Origin: Metaphire vulgaris
Lineage: Eukaryota; Annelida; Clitellata; Crassiclitellata; Megascolecidae
Reading direction: 5' to 3'
DNA: 64,000 nt
Assembly: GCA_018105865.1 (NCBI GenBank)
Contig: CM030834.1
Location: 13,254,219-13,318,218 of the forward strand
The position numbers and the translations under genes are program-made. A model generated the notes under the pieces. The model did no database searches. It saw only the letters and a program-made list of their open reading frames with translations, and was not told where the DNA came from. Within the stretch, counting starts at the first letter, position 1, and each line of letters starts with the position of its first letter. This document shows positions 10,869 through 21,623 of the stretch, one piece after another.

Positions 10869-12118
10869 CTACCAAAATATATTAATACCAATTACTCATG
10901 CAGTTTTGAATAAATACTGCCATAAAATTAACAACTGTTAAAAATTAACAACTATTAAAAACTAACAACTATTAGAAATTAAAAAATTTTTTAAAGGTAA
11001 CAACTATTGCAAATTATCAACTATTATAAATTAACAACTATTAGGGGCAGACAAGAGAAATGCACTTAATCAAAATTGTCAAGGCATGATGAATTCGCTG
11101 TTTCACATTTTCTCTCCTTTACCACCCTTCTTTCAATGAGATAAAAATAATGTATTCATTTATAGAACAGTTGAGAAGACAATGGACACTGGTGTTTATC
11201 TTTTCAACTAACCAAGGGTTTGAAAGGATACTCTCTAAAGAGTGTTGCCAATTGTTCTATTCATGTCAACCTTGCTTTGCATAGCTGAATCAGCAGTGGT
11301 CAATAAAACTCACAATCATATCACTAAATTTTATAAAAGCAGTAATGTGGGAACATGGCAGAAGTGGTTACACACTGAGCAGGCATGCTGATGTACCTAA
11401 ATATACCTACAGCCAACACTGAAAATGGCAAGAGAACTTTTCTATTTCTAGGCCAAAAATCTGGAACTCTCTCCCTCTGGCTGTCAGATCTTCCAATTCA
11501 TTGAGTAATTTCAGATCCAGACTCACAACATGTCTCTTTCAGTTAGCTTTTCCTCCATAGTGAGTCTTATTCTTTCCCTCTGACTAATCTCTGATATGAC
11601 CTGGTCTTTTGCAGATGGATCTGAAGTACCATCGTTTGATACCTTTGGGTATTAGAACCGGCGCTAAAGAAGTGCATAATTATTATTATTAAAGGGTTCA
11701 ACTCCTGTAGGAACCCCTAAGGTTGATTCAGCCTCACTCACTAGACTAGAGGGTGGTTATAACATCAAATCGAAAAGCAGCATTTGCTGTGAAGTAAAGC
11801 GTGGGCCTAGATGTTTGGCTGGCAACCTAACTCTAAGTTAAAGGTGTATGCCACCTGCACTGCTGTATGACTAAGTGACTGGAGATCAGCACCGGCCTCA
11901 ACACTCAAATCCGGACATGGGAAAACTTTTTTACTTTTAGTAATTTGGGGAATGTTATATGCAGCCTTTTAAATTGAAGATCTTGGTTAAATCTTTAAAA
12001 GCCTACAGCTGTATACCAGTAAATGTATAAATTTCTTTCTTGGCCTGCATCAGCATTTGAACTGTAAACTACTTAGTTGGAAACTGAATTTTCAAGTGTT
12101 CTGCATTTTTTTGTCATT

Positions 12119-12187
<69 letters not shown>

Positions 12188-14839
12188 CTGGGAACAATGC
12201 ATGTGATCCATAATAAATATGCAAATAAATTCTTTAAAACCTAAGCGATTAGTGTGAAGCTACAGAAGACTGCAATTTTATCAAAAAACTGGCCTTTGAG
12301 CAGAGCAGCCTTTATACCCATTATACCCTCACATTATATCTTCATTTATACCCATCCAGTACTGACTTCGATATACAAGCATGACCTTTTAAAACTTATT
12401 CTAACATCTCACCAACTTTAAGAATCTTAAACGTATTACTGAATACAGAAATAACTGTATAATTCTTCTCAAATTCATATTTTTGACAAAATATGAGCAT
12501 TTTGAATATTCACCAATAAAAAAGGCATAACTTTATTTATTCTGTCATACCACTAACTCACAGCTAATGCTAGCAGCAGCTATGCAGCCTTAATTGGATA
12601 AATGTCACATCAGTAAAAACAAAACTGGATTTTCACAATCTACCATAATTGGCACTATGACTCACAAAGCTTAAACACAAAACATACTAAAACCATACTA
12701 AATCACATAGACACGTATCAATTTACCATGCTACTGCTGGAGACCAACAAACAATATCACCGATCCTATTCCAGATTCCTAATAATTTTCTATCTATCCT
12801 CAGCTCAGCATAATTACTCTTTATATCGAATAATTCCTCCAGCACCTGAATCTACAAAACACTATTGACCTCAGTATTTAAAATTCATGCCAAGTATAAT
12901 CACTCATGGCATTCTCACTCGTCCAGATTTGTTGATTTACTCCCAAATGTATCTAAGACAAGGATAGGTAAGACCGTAAGAAAGCATTTTCTTTTACAGG
13001 TTCATAAATTTAGAGGTCTCTTCCTCTATCGGCGAGATCTTCCAATGATCTGAGTGCTTTCAAACTACCGGTGTACACTAAAAATGCACCTGTTCCAGTT
13101 GGCTGTCATACTCCCATTTGGGATATCATCAGAAGTGTAGGCATGCCTCAGTACCCCTCTGCAAATTTCAGTCTTATGTGAATGATGCAAGTTATGCAAC
13201 TGAAACAACTCCATCCAGTACAGCGGTTTCACTGCAGTTGTCACATTCTAAGAAAATCTGTTTGTTTACACATGAGTCATTCATTCTTCATCTTCTTTTA
13301 TGTGCATGACTACCTGAAGATGGGTGTCCATAAAATTTGGCAGCTTGTGGCAGCTGAATCTAAATAGTGGCCTAAAAGGTGCCTTAGCCTAATGCTTTAA
13401 GCCCATTCCCCCAAAGTTGGCTCAAACCACTGTTTCAAATACCAATATTTACCAAATGTCTCTTCTAGAAATTTTTAAACTTTACTACTGATAGGCTTTT
13501 TCAGAAACTCATAGAAGCAAGTCTTTTGGTTTCGTTGCACTGCGTTCTACTTAGGCACAAAGCACTATAGGCCTACCTATTGTTGCCCTTCTACCCAGCC
13601 AAGCACTAGGTCTAAACTTGGCCACACGAATGCCAAGTACTTAGAGCTGCATTAAATCGCCGCTCAGTCTCGGAACTCTATTTGTGGCCAAGTTTAGACC
13701 TAGAGCTTGGCTTGTAATGCCCTTATGCATCCTGTCACGAAACCGCTAGACTAGACTATAATAAAAGGAAAAGGTAGCGTTGGGCTCCGGCGCTTGTCTC
13801 CGGTCTAGGCAATCAGAGACGTAGGTGGAATAAGCCTGTATCTGGGGTAGGTTGCCATTACTTTTCCAAGTTTTCCCAGACTCACGTTTTACCTTGCAGC
13901 TTAACGCTGCTTCTCATTTTCAGGCTCTTGAGGGTATCGAACCCGCGTCCAGTGTTGTTACCACTTTGACTCTGCTAACTTTCCACTCACATTATCAATC
14001 AATCAATTTCTATGGTGCCACTATCACAATATCCAGGGCATCATCCGATGGCGCACCAAATCCAAATTGAATTAAGAGTCAGGTCAAGCTGAAAAATTCA
14101 GTCAGAAACGGCATTAGGCCTAAACCGTATTAACCACTGTGGGGCTGTCCATTAATTACGTCAACAATTTAAGGGGAGGGGTTTGAAAAAGTGACAGTTG
14201 TTGACAGGGGAGGGGAGGGTCAAGAGCTGGGCCATATTAAGGCGGGGCTGAGGGAGCTGTAGCCCCGCGCCCCATCATGAAAATAGGCCCACCGAGTTTC
14301 GAGGTAACATTTTTTTGCTTGTCAGCACGATTTGGAAGGGAGATAACCTTTTTTGCTTGTCAGAGATTTTCAGTATAGGCGATGACCTTTTTTCTCAGCC
14401 CCAGGCCCACTCGGACCTTAATCCGGCCCTGGTCAAGAGAAGTTGACGTCAACAATTTCACTTTTTGCACATAATCAAAAAATAGGAAATTTTATGGAAT
14501 ACTACTTATTACAATGGAAAAAAGCATGGCAAAAAGGTCATCACCATCACATTTTGACACTCAATGAGCAAAAAAGGGGAAAATTGGTCATCGCCACCCA
14601 AAATAATAACCTTGTTATTGGGACCTGTCATTGATCGAGGGGGGGGGTAAAAAGTTGTTGACATAATTATGGGGGTAACTGAAAGTTGACAGTTGTTGAC
14701 AACGGAGGGAGGGGGTCAAAAATTGCCCAAAAATTGTTGACATAATTAATGGACAGCCCCCGTAGTAAACATAGTCGTGACAGGCACAATAAAATTACAT
14801 TCCAGTGGCTTAGGAATTGTATTTACTTACTGTAGCCAT
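10799..14839 (-). CDS. Annexin gene, first two coding exons (partial)
   Basis: The 5' part of an annexin gene, a calcium-dependent phospholipid-binding protein of the cytoplasm and membrane face. Exon 1 (14831-14839) gives M-A-T and is followed by a consensus donor GTAAGT. Exon 2 (10799-10868) gives IAPNLNFNPEASAKELRKAM plus KGL. Joined in phase 0 they form a short N-terminal tail followed by the opening helix of annexin repeat 1; the KAMKGLG motif, which in the family is followed by (T)DE and the calcium loop, is split at the final G by a consensus donor GTGAGT. Annexins have four such repeats, so most of the protein is missing. No further exon was recognised in 1-10798, so the rest probably lies left of the window. 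The short tail argues against the long-tailed A7/A11 type. Confidence 0.85.
10869..11390 (-). other. Annexin intron 1, proximal part
   Basis: AT-rich intronic DNA with a run of AACAACTATTA-type degenerate tandem units at about 10925-11045. No other structure seen. Confidence 0.5.
11395..11690 (+). mobile_element. CR1-type LINE 3' end fragment
   Basis: Encodes a degraded C-terminal tail (wording equivalent to WNSLPLAVRSS...FRSRLTT) followed by the 3' signature GAAGTACCATCGTTTGATAC, GGCGCTAAAGAAGTGCATAA and a short TTA tail. Confidence 0.75.
11700..13755 (-). other. Annexin intron 1, middle part, no gene seen
   Basis: Contains a TA dinucleotide array (12124-12184) and otherwise AT-rich DNA. 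11690-11940 looks like an old repeat (phrases such as GACTGGAGATCAGCACCGG). 13560-13745 has inverted similarity: TAGGTCTAAACTTGGCCACA near 13609 and its reverse near 13690. Confidence 0.45.
12124..12184. repeat. (TA)n microsatellite
   Basis: About 30 uninterrupted TA units in annexin intron 1. Confidence 0.95.
13760..13990 (-). repeat. tRNA-like SINE-type repeat, degenerate
   Basis: An inverted B box (GTATCGAACCCG on plus; CGGGTTCGATAC on minus) lies near the right end of a GC-richer block. No intact cloverleaf was found. Confidence 0.35.
13993..14100. repeat. Dispersed repeat copy, CTTCTATAGTGCC family
   Basis: ATCAATCAATCAATTTCTAT then GATGGCGCACCAAATCCAA, as at 1284-1400. Confidence 0.55.
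14141..14760. mobile_element. Inverted-repeat element with GGGGCTGTCC ends
   Basis: The left end GGGGCTGTCCATTAATTACG is repeated inverted at the right end (reading GGGGCTGTCCATTAATTATG), with about 30 bp of near-identical terminal inverted repeat. The interior repeats GTTGTTGACA motifs on a G-rich background. No clear target duplication is visible. It contains a smaller hAT MITE (14227-14431) and lies just 71 bp from the annexin start codon. Confidence 0.7.
14227..14431. mobile_element. hAT MITE nested in the GGGGCTGTCC element
   Basis: 205 bp with ends CTGGGCCATATTAAGG and, inverted, CAGGGCCGGATTAAGG. It is flanked by a perfect 8 bp duplication GTCAAGAG (14219-14226 and 14432-14439). Confidence 0.8.
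14831..14839 (-). CDS. Annexin coding exon 1 (start codon)
   Basis: ATGGCTACA followed at once by a consensus donor GTAAGT. The context before ATG is CAACA, acceptable for animal initiation. Phase 0 exit matches exon 2. The exon continues upstream as 5' UTR, extent unknown. Confidence 0.75.
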
Positions 14840-15140
14840 TGTTGAACAGATACAGAAACCAGCAGTGAGAAGCTAACGCAACTCGTTTGTCTCGCCCTAC
14901 AACATCAACAGAACGGTAGAACCTTCTGTCTGTCACTCCGGAACAATTGCTGGCCAACTAATAGGCCTATACCCACTCATCCAGCCGACAACTCTCGAGG
15001 GCACCTGGTGCTCAGGCGCAGAGTCTAGACGCGTTTTCATATCAATACGCGCTAAAGTCGGTGCGTTTTAAGCACCGCAAATTCTCTTCGGTTTCTTTAG
15101 CGCTTGTTTTCTGAATGCACGTGAATTAGCTTTTCTGCAA
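14840..15140 (-). promoter_or_regulatory. Probable annexin 5' UTR and promoter region
   Basis: This stretch has noticeably more CpG and GC than the surrounding DNA and lies directly upstream of the annexin start. A CACGTG E-box is at about 15119-15124. No TATA box or transcription start can be fixed by eye. Confidence 0.4.
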
Positions 15141-15284
15141 CGCTTTACGGCGACACTAGGATACCATTTCATTTTCTGTGATCTACAGGTTACTTTACGT
15201 GGCTTGATATTGTGTTAGGTATACTATACTGCCTTGTTAGGTATTTATTATAGCTGCCCTTCTTTGTAGGCAGCTGCTAGGGCA

Positions 15285-15395
15285 GTCCATAAAGTACGTT
15301 ACGCTATGTTTCGCCATTTTGACCCCCTTCTCTTGTCCGTCACAAATCTCTGATCCTCTTAAAGCGTCGTCCATAAATTACGTCACACAGATTTT
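15285..15395. repeat. Remnant of GTCCATAAATTACGTCA-type element
   Basis: Two related phrases, CAGTCCATAAAGTACGTTAC and CGTCCATAAATTACGTCACA, occur in direct orientation about 75 bp apart. They resemble the ends of the element at 14141-14760. Boundaries are unclear. Confidence 0.4.
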
Positions 15396-15639
15396 CTATT
15401 TAATATATTCGAGTTTCTCGTTCAATTTTCAGTAGCAAAACATATTACTAATGCATATTGCACAGTACAGTTTACATTTGAAGAATGGAACAGGCCAAAC
15501 ATTGCTCTTTTACATTGTTAAGCAATGCAATTTATGAATAAAACTAATAAACTACTAAAGCTATCAATAAAACTAATAAACTAATAAATAAAAATAAATT
15601 AAATTAATAAAAATAAATTAAACTAATAAACTAATAAAG

Positions 15640-15850
15640 CTATTAAGCTTAGAGCTGCATTTTAGAAACATCAAGTGTTTACCACAATGAATCTGACATT
15701 CTTGCCCTATGTGGGCGCATTTTACGAATCCGTTTTGAGAGAATATATGCTCCACTGGAGTAGGCGTCACAGGTGTGCATAGAATTCTCTGAAAGAGTGG
15801 TTGCAAGTGGACAAACTGTTGTGAACAGGCAGCTGTTTCATCTCCTATCA
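15640..15850 (-). pseudogene. hAT transposase C-terminal fragment, degenerate
   Basis: The minus-strand frame reads FQRILCTPVTPTPVEHIFSQ, then NGFVKCAHIG and LMFLKCSS. This resembles the hAT C-terminal dimerisation region, where a typical wording is (A/P)ATSxPxERxFSxxG followed by a conserved R/L-rich helix. The fragment stands alone with no visible termini, so it is a fossil. It lies between the MTSS-like gene's last exon and the annexin promoter. Confidence 0.6.
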
Positions 15851-15911
15851 GTACTATTACTTCCTTTTTCAGTTCTAGACTAATTTTTCTTTTCTTGTTC
15901 CACGTGACCAT

Positions 15912-16204
15912 TGCTTTAGTTTTCTGTGTATTTATTTTTAGTCCAACTTTTTAATGTTTGTAGGTGATCTGCTTTTGCTGTTATCACATCAATGTCATTT
16001 CCAACCCTTAAATTATTTGTTGTTTGTCCATATATCTTTACTCCAGCAATTTTCTTCTATTGTATTTTGTACTGCTTTTTGCATTACAACCTCCTGTATT
16101 ATGTTGAATAATATGTGACTGTCCAAGAAATAAAATCTACTGCAACTCCAAATCCATTTGCAAAGATCAGTTCTGCATAAAAGTTGTAATCCATATTGTA
16201 ATCA
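15912..16204. other. Intergenic stretch, no feature seen
   Basis: AT-rich sequence without recognisable coding or repeat structure beyond a possible edge of the repeat at 16205. Confidence 0.4.
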
Positions 16205-16425
16205 TAACTTCTATGGCACCACTACCATAATGCAAAATGCAGTGTTTTATACAGGCCTGACACAAATTTTTGCATTGAACTGTGTCTCTTCCTCTCCAGC
16301 CAAGTCAATCTCCCCAAACCTCCAAGGCCTGGAGTCTGGACAAAACAGTGGCCAAAGGCATGATCCGATGGTGCACCAAATCCAATCAGAGTTAGAGCCA
16401 GGTCAAGACGGAAAGGAATGGTCAA
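16205..16425. repeat. Dispersed repeat copy, CTTCTATAGTGCC family, interrupted
   Basis: CTTCTATGGCACCACTACCA at the left and GATGGTGCACCAAATCCAAT at the right match the family at 1284-1400 and 13993-14100. About 130 bp of unrelated sequence lies between the two halves. Confidence 0.5.
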
Positions 16426-17034
16426 CATCAAGACAGAGTCTTATAGACGGACTATAAACGCAAAAGCCAACTGCAAAGGACAGTGCAAAAATTTGAAAAG
16501 ACTTGACATTTACACAATTACTCCTTCATCCATATGATGCATGACGATTGATTTCATAGCAGCTTAAACAGCAGAACAGATATAACAATATTTCTGAAAA
16601 AGATTTATTTGCAGTCAAATAAATCAGTGACCAAAGTAAAAATGTACTCATGGCAAAACAAACACTGTGAACATATAAATGCTTGAGCTGAATAGAACAC
16701 TATTAAATCAAATTTCAAATTCAATATTACTCCAAACTCGGTATAGATGCAAAAAATACTATCATACGTCTTTTAGTGTGAATACAATTCTATAAAGAAC
16801 ACCTATGCCTTGCTGAAAAAATTAAAACACACAAAGATTGCATTGTAAAATACAGTCACTGAAAAGTGCTTAAAATGCACAAATCTGTCTTTTAAAATGT
16901 ATTTTTATCACAAACTCCATATATTCACAGCTTTGAATATGAAACAAGACATAACAAATACAAATCACTAGACACAATTAAAATCACATGCAGCTATATC
17001 TACAACTACCAGAAAATACAGATAATGACTTATT
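16426..17034. other. Intergenic or 3' UTR, no gene seen
   Basis: AT-rich. A minus-strand AATAAA occurs twice near 16605-16625 and could end a long 3' UTR of the MTSS-like gene. Other AATAAA words are nearer that gene, so this is only a possibility. Confidence 0.35.
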
Positions 17035-17340
17035 CATTGTTAAATGTACCTAGAACCAACATTGAAATTGGTAAGAGAGCTTTTGTCTATTTCTGGTCCA
17101 AAAACATACAACCCACTTCCCTCGGCTGTCAGATCTTCCAAAGAATTGAGTATTTTCCTATTTAGACCAAAAACCCATCTCCTTAAATTAGCATATCCTC
17201 CATAGCTGTCTCACTGTTTCTCACTGATTCCTGGTATGACCTGGTCTTTTGCTGATGAATTTTAACTTTGAAGTACCATCAGTTAATACCTCTAGAACAA
17301 TAGAAATGGTGCTATAAAAGTGCATAATTATTATTATTTG
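17035..17340 (+). mobile_element. CR1-type LINE 3' end fragment
   Basis: Encodes a degraded reverse transcriptase tail (EIGKRAFVYFWSKNIQPTS-like, then AVRSSK) and ends with GAAGTACCATCAGTTAATAC, GGTGCTATAAAAGTGCATAA and TTATTATT. Confidence 0.75.
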
Positions 17341-18464
17341 CTGCTATCTTAAAGCTGATAGTTTTTAAAATAATTAAACTTACTCAATTCAATTCAAAGG
17401 TAAAATCATATGGTTGCAATGCAAAGTGGCTTTATGAAAGGCAAGCTCTTTATCTACTCCAGCCATCTTTGTACATAGAGCTTGAACTGTAGTTTCACAG
17501 AAGTTTCCTATCTTGAGACAAAGATAATTTTGGCTAAAAGATACCTTGCTTCCAAGGGCCTGCCATCAAAAACTTTGAAATGCATTATTTGTACTGTTCA
17601 CCATCTCTTCTCACTTTTTAAATGTTTAAGTTCTAATCAATTGCAGTTCACGGCACAATGCACAATTTGGTAAAATTCAAAAGTTTTAACGAGCGATCAT
17701 GACCAATTGCAGTGCATTCTGTGCAAATGTGTTATCTGTACTGCTAAGGCTCAAGAGCCGAGTTCTCTTAATCTTAAGTTTTATTCTCTAACTAGCCAAG
17801 TACAAAAGCATTTCTTGATCTAAAGCATTGATGACTGATAAAAACTGTTATCACAGCTAAAACATATTACTTAATGTAAACTTCTGATGATATTTACTTT
17901 TGCTGGCCTTAATTTCAAAATGATTGATTATTGCTCTCTGCATAAAAAAATCATAATTTCTTATTTATAGGTACATTTTCATCAACTGGGTCTTGTCTAT
18001 ACATAATACCCCTACAAGACCCACCATGGGTGCAGTAACCTCCTTTCCTCAATTAAGCACCTGCGGTTAGACTATTGTATTGCTATTAGCAACAGTTACA
18101 GTCAATCAATCTTCAATATTGACTGTAAAACCATTAATGGTGCATCTCAAGTGTCAATGTGTCACTTAAAAGTGGATAGTGGCATTGACAATCAGAGCTG
18201 TACCAAAACACAACATCTGTAATCCAGTCACTGTCAAAAGTACATGTGTTTTATACTATTAGATCTGACTATGGGGGATTACAATTATACTACGGAGCGA
18301 GCACTGACTGATGCCAAGTGCATTACTAAAATGGCGCTATAGAAGTGCTTTAGTTAGTTGCAAAACCCGTCCACTGTCAACTTTTCTAATATCACACAAA
18401 CTGAATGGTCTCACATGTGTGGCATTAACTAAGTGGGACCGACCATACAACACCTGGATCAACT
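17341..18464 (-). other. Region 3' of the MTSS-like last exon
   Basis: Immediately downstream of the TAA at 18465-18467 on the minus strand, so probably 3' UTR and then intergenic. A minus-strand AATAAA lies near 17780. At 18250-18360 the plus strand carries ATGGCGCTATAGAAGTGCTT, a LINE 3'-end phrase. No WH2-like coding segment was found here. Confidence 0.4.
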
Positions 18465-19123
18465 TTAAATTGAGCTCTCTCGAGTTGGGCCAGAGTCCAT
18501 ACTGTCTATGTTCTTCATCGGTGGTGCTGGAGATAACTGGATGTTCTGGCTGTCGGTAAAGATGCCTGGTTGATTTTCATTTGTTGGTGTTGTATCATCA
18601 GGACTTGGCATCATTAAGCCTGACATTCCCTGCCATGGATTTCTTAAGCGATCATCAAAATATTCTCTGTCTGTTGTGTACATCGGTCTTTCTGTGCCGC
18701 CAGTTTTCCACACGTGTGCACACATCTTTTTGCTCATGTCTTCACTTTTCCCTCCAAAACTTTGAGAAACCTGTTCATTGTAGCAAGTTTTATGTGCTGC
18801 ATGTCCAAGCAACTGATAATCTTGATCCTCAAAGTTGTCTGGCGATCGAAAAGGTGAAGGGGGCAAGAGGATGCCTTCACTGCCTTCCTTTTGCACGTGA
18901 CATGGTTGACCTGAAGAAGAGATCATTTCGTTGACCAGTCGGCTGTGAGTCGAACTTATTCTTCTCGGATCTTGAGAAACTTCTGCCTGCCCGTTGTGAA
19001 CCTCGTTTAAGCTTCCCTCCCTGGTGATCAGCGACAGATGACGTGACATGGCTGACTGTCTGTCGGAGATAAACATTGAACTGTGCCTTGGAACTTCCTC
19101 ATATATATGCTCGTATGCGTTTC
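18465..19123 (-). CDS. mtss1: MTSS-like coding exon 13 (candidate last exon)
   Basis: Acceptor TGATGATTTCAG, entry phase 1 (two bases complete a Gly codon), 218 residues then TAA. The sequence is low-complexity and polar (NAYEHIYEEVPRHSSMF at the start, QGMSGLMMPSPDDTTPTNE near the end), like the disordered region of MTSS proteins. A weak alternative donor (GACA|GTATGG near 18502) could lead to another exon. No WH2 motif is present. Confidence 0.6.
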
Positions 19124-21574
19124 CTGAAATCATCAGCAACTTTTCTACTTGTAAATAACAATTAAAATATTTGAACTAAGCTGCTCCATTCAAGTGCAAA
19201 CATTACAGTGAAACTTTTCAAAGCAAATTTTAAGTCATGATCTGTGAAAAATACTTTTAAAAACCGGCCGTAACAAAGGAATCACAAGGGGACTGCGTGT
19301 CAAGACAGCTTTAACTGGCGTATCTACTGGTAAGCTATTAATCTTAGTATCAGAATGGCATATTAAAAGATGTTGGTTTGTTCACTACATTAAATTTGGA
19401 CAAGTGACCATACAAAAGATACCAGAGCACTTAGTTAACTCTGCTTTCATGGAATGAAAGTCAGTGAAGATACTGTAGGTCACTTGAATTTAGGCAAAAC
19501 CAAAAATTTGTCCTGACTTTTGCAGACACCGTTTTCTGAATGATTGGTAAGAGCGCAGTGCTGTTTCAGAACTTAACTTTTGAGAATGGAAACGCCTATT
19601 GAGGAGCATAACAATTGCACCTTTACACTAACTAACTCGACATAGCATCTGGCTATTGGTCATATAAGTAAGTAAGTAAATAAGTAATGTTCAGATTATC
19701 GTGGGGCCTCGTCCAGAGGTGGACTGCGTGCACACTGCAGTGACTGCACACATTACAGAGTTAAAGCTCATAACTAGTGCAGAACAACCAAGTCTTTAGC
19801 TCATATAGTCCCGCACATAAAACAGGAACAAACCATTTGCACTTGTGTATGAAATATCATCGAGGGCACGAAGTGGTTCATTGCCAATTACATTGCAGCT
19901 GATTGAATGCTGAATTGAACGTGCTTTGGCTGACATCTGAGCACCATCAGCCTTTGTGTCATCCATCTCAAATTCAAAAATCAGAATATTAAATGGTTCT
20001 TCAAGGTTTAGAAAATTTGTGGAAATCAAGTCAGTGCTAAAAGAAGTTGATAATATAATCTTGTAACAGGAAATCAGTAAGCATAAAGATATTACCACAG
20101 AAGATACCCGGTAACTACCATGGAATTCTAGAGAATAGTCTTTTAATGCCAAAAAGGTACCGGTAAAACAGCCAATGCTACTGATTGTGAATTTTATTAA
20201 TTTAAATATAACAAATTTAAATACACATCACTAGAAGTGAATTGAATCAAAATCTGAGCTTGGTAAATTTAAGTTTCTTAAAGTAAATTTAAAATTTGTC
20301 TAAACTCATCATTTAAAAAACTTTTAAATATATTCACAATATTCCTAATTATCGAACTCTTGTATTCATTGAATATACCACAGTAATATAATTAAATATC
20401 AATATGGAGTAAGATCATTCAATATGGAGTAAGATCATTGCTGAAACTTCCTCTGCTTCAATTATAGCCAATGCCAATTTCACCTAAAAATCAGCAAAAT
20501 TAAATAGCAGTGCACTCAAATTGACTAATCAACTTGAGCCAAAGAAGTGTTTCATTGCCAAATGAAGCTGCTACAGCAAACGGTGCAACAATCTATTGCA
20601 TCACTACCATAGCAAATGCATAAAAATATGGACTGTCTGGCTAATTCTGGATGCTTGCTCGGTTGAGGAAGAGATGCAAGACCAGTCTGTGAAAGAAGCC
20701 TGAGATTCAGAGAAAGAGAGAGACAGGCAGACAAAGAGACAGACACACACACAGAAAGAGATAGAGGGAGAGGTAGAAAGAGAGAGAGAGAGAGACAGAA
20801 TCAGAGACTGATAAAGATGTGCAAACTGTCAAATTGTTCTATCTATAATATTAAGATCCTTGTTCTGTATGTCTCTCTGTTACCTTCAAGCGTTCTCATT
20901 CGTTGGCTGTGTGAGCGTTCTGATTGGTTGGCTGTGTGACATTCTCAACGTTCTCATTCGTTACCTTCAAGCGTTCTGATTGGTTGGCTGGGTGAGCATT
21001 CTGATTGGTCGTTCTGGAACCTTAAGCGAACGGCCACGCGAAGCGTTTGATGGCCACGCAAAGCGTTTGACGAAGCATATGTTGCAATGTCATAATGTGT
21101 ACAACGTCGCGATGCGTTGGTGAGCGAATCGAAGACGACGTTGCTACTGGAAACTTCGAAGAAGCGTTTGACGAAGCGTACGTTCAATTGTTCATTGCAG
21201 CGTCATAATGTGTACAACGTCGCGATGCGTTGGTGGGCGTAGCTTGAGGAAGTTGCACAATTTTAACGTACACAAAAAAATACGTGTACAGCGTCACAAA
21301 TGGTCACAGTTGCGTGATTTTAACCCCTTAACTGGGCGTGACGGCTCAGAGCTGTCCAGTTTACATTGAGTTACAGATTTATACCCCAGTTAAGGGGTTA
21401 ACGTACATAGGCCTAATTGTTACGTGGCGCAGAGCTTGGCTACGTGGCATATGTACATCATTGAAACGTTGTTCAGCATGAATTCAATGATTGGGTTTTA
21501 GTATTATCCTGCACTGCGAGCGAAGTGAGCGCGAGTGAAGCGAGCATCTTTCTAGTTTTTATTTTAAAACCCTT

Positions 21575-21623
<49 letters not shown>

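Noticed and set aside
17400..17500. Minus-strand stretch VQALCTKMAGVDKELAFHKA with an AG before it, as an extra 3' exon
   Set aside because: No WH2 or other family feature, and no good donor at exon 13 to lead to it.
20552..20752. Minus-strand frame reading TGLASLPQPSKHPELARQS as a possible MTSS-like exon
   Set aside because: No donor in a suitable phase, and exons 11 to 12 already join in phase without it.
21000..21250. Tandem AAGCGTTTGACGAAGCGT phrases as a regulatory array or CRISPR-like repeat
   Set aside because: They belong to the Helitron body and recur in the other copies.
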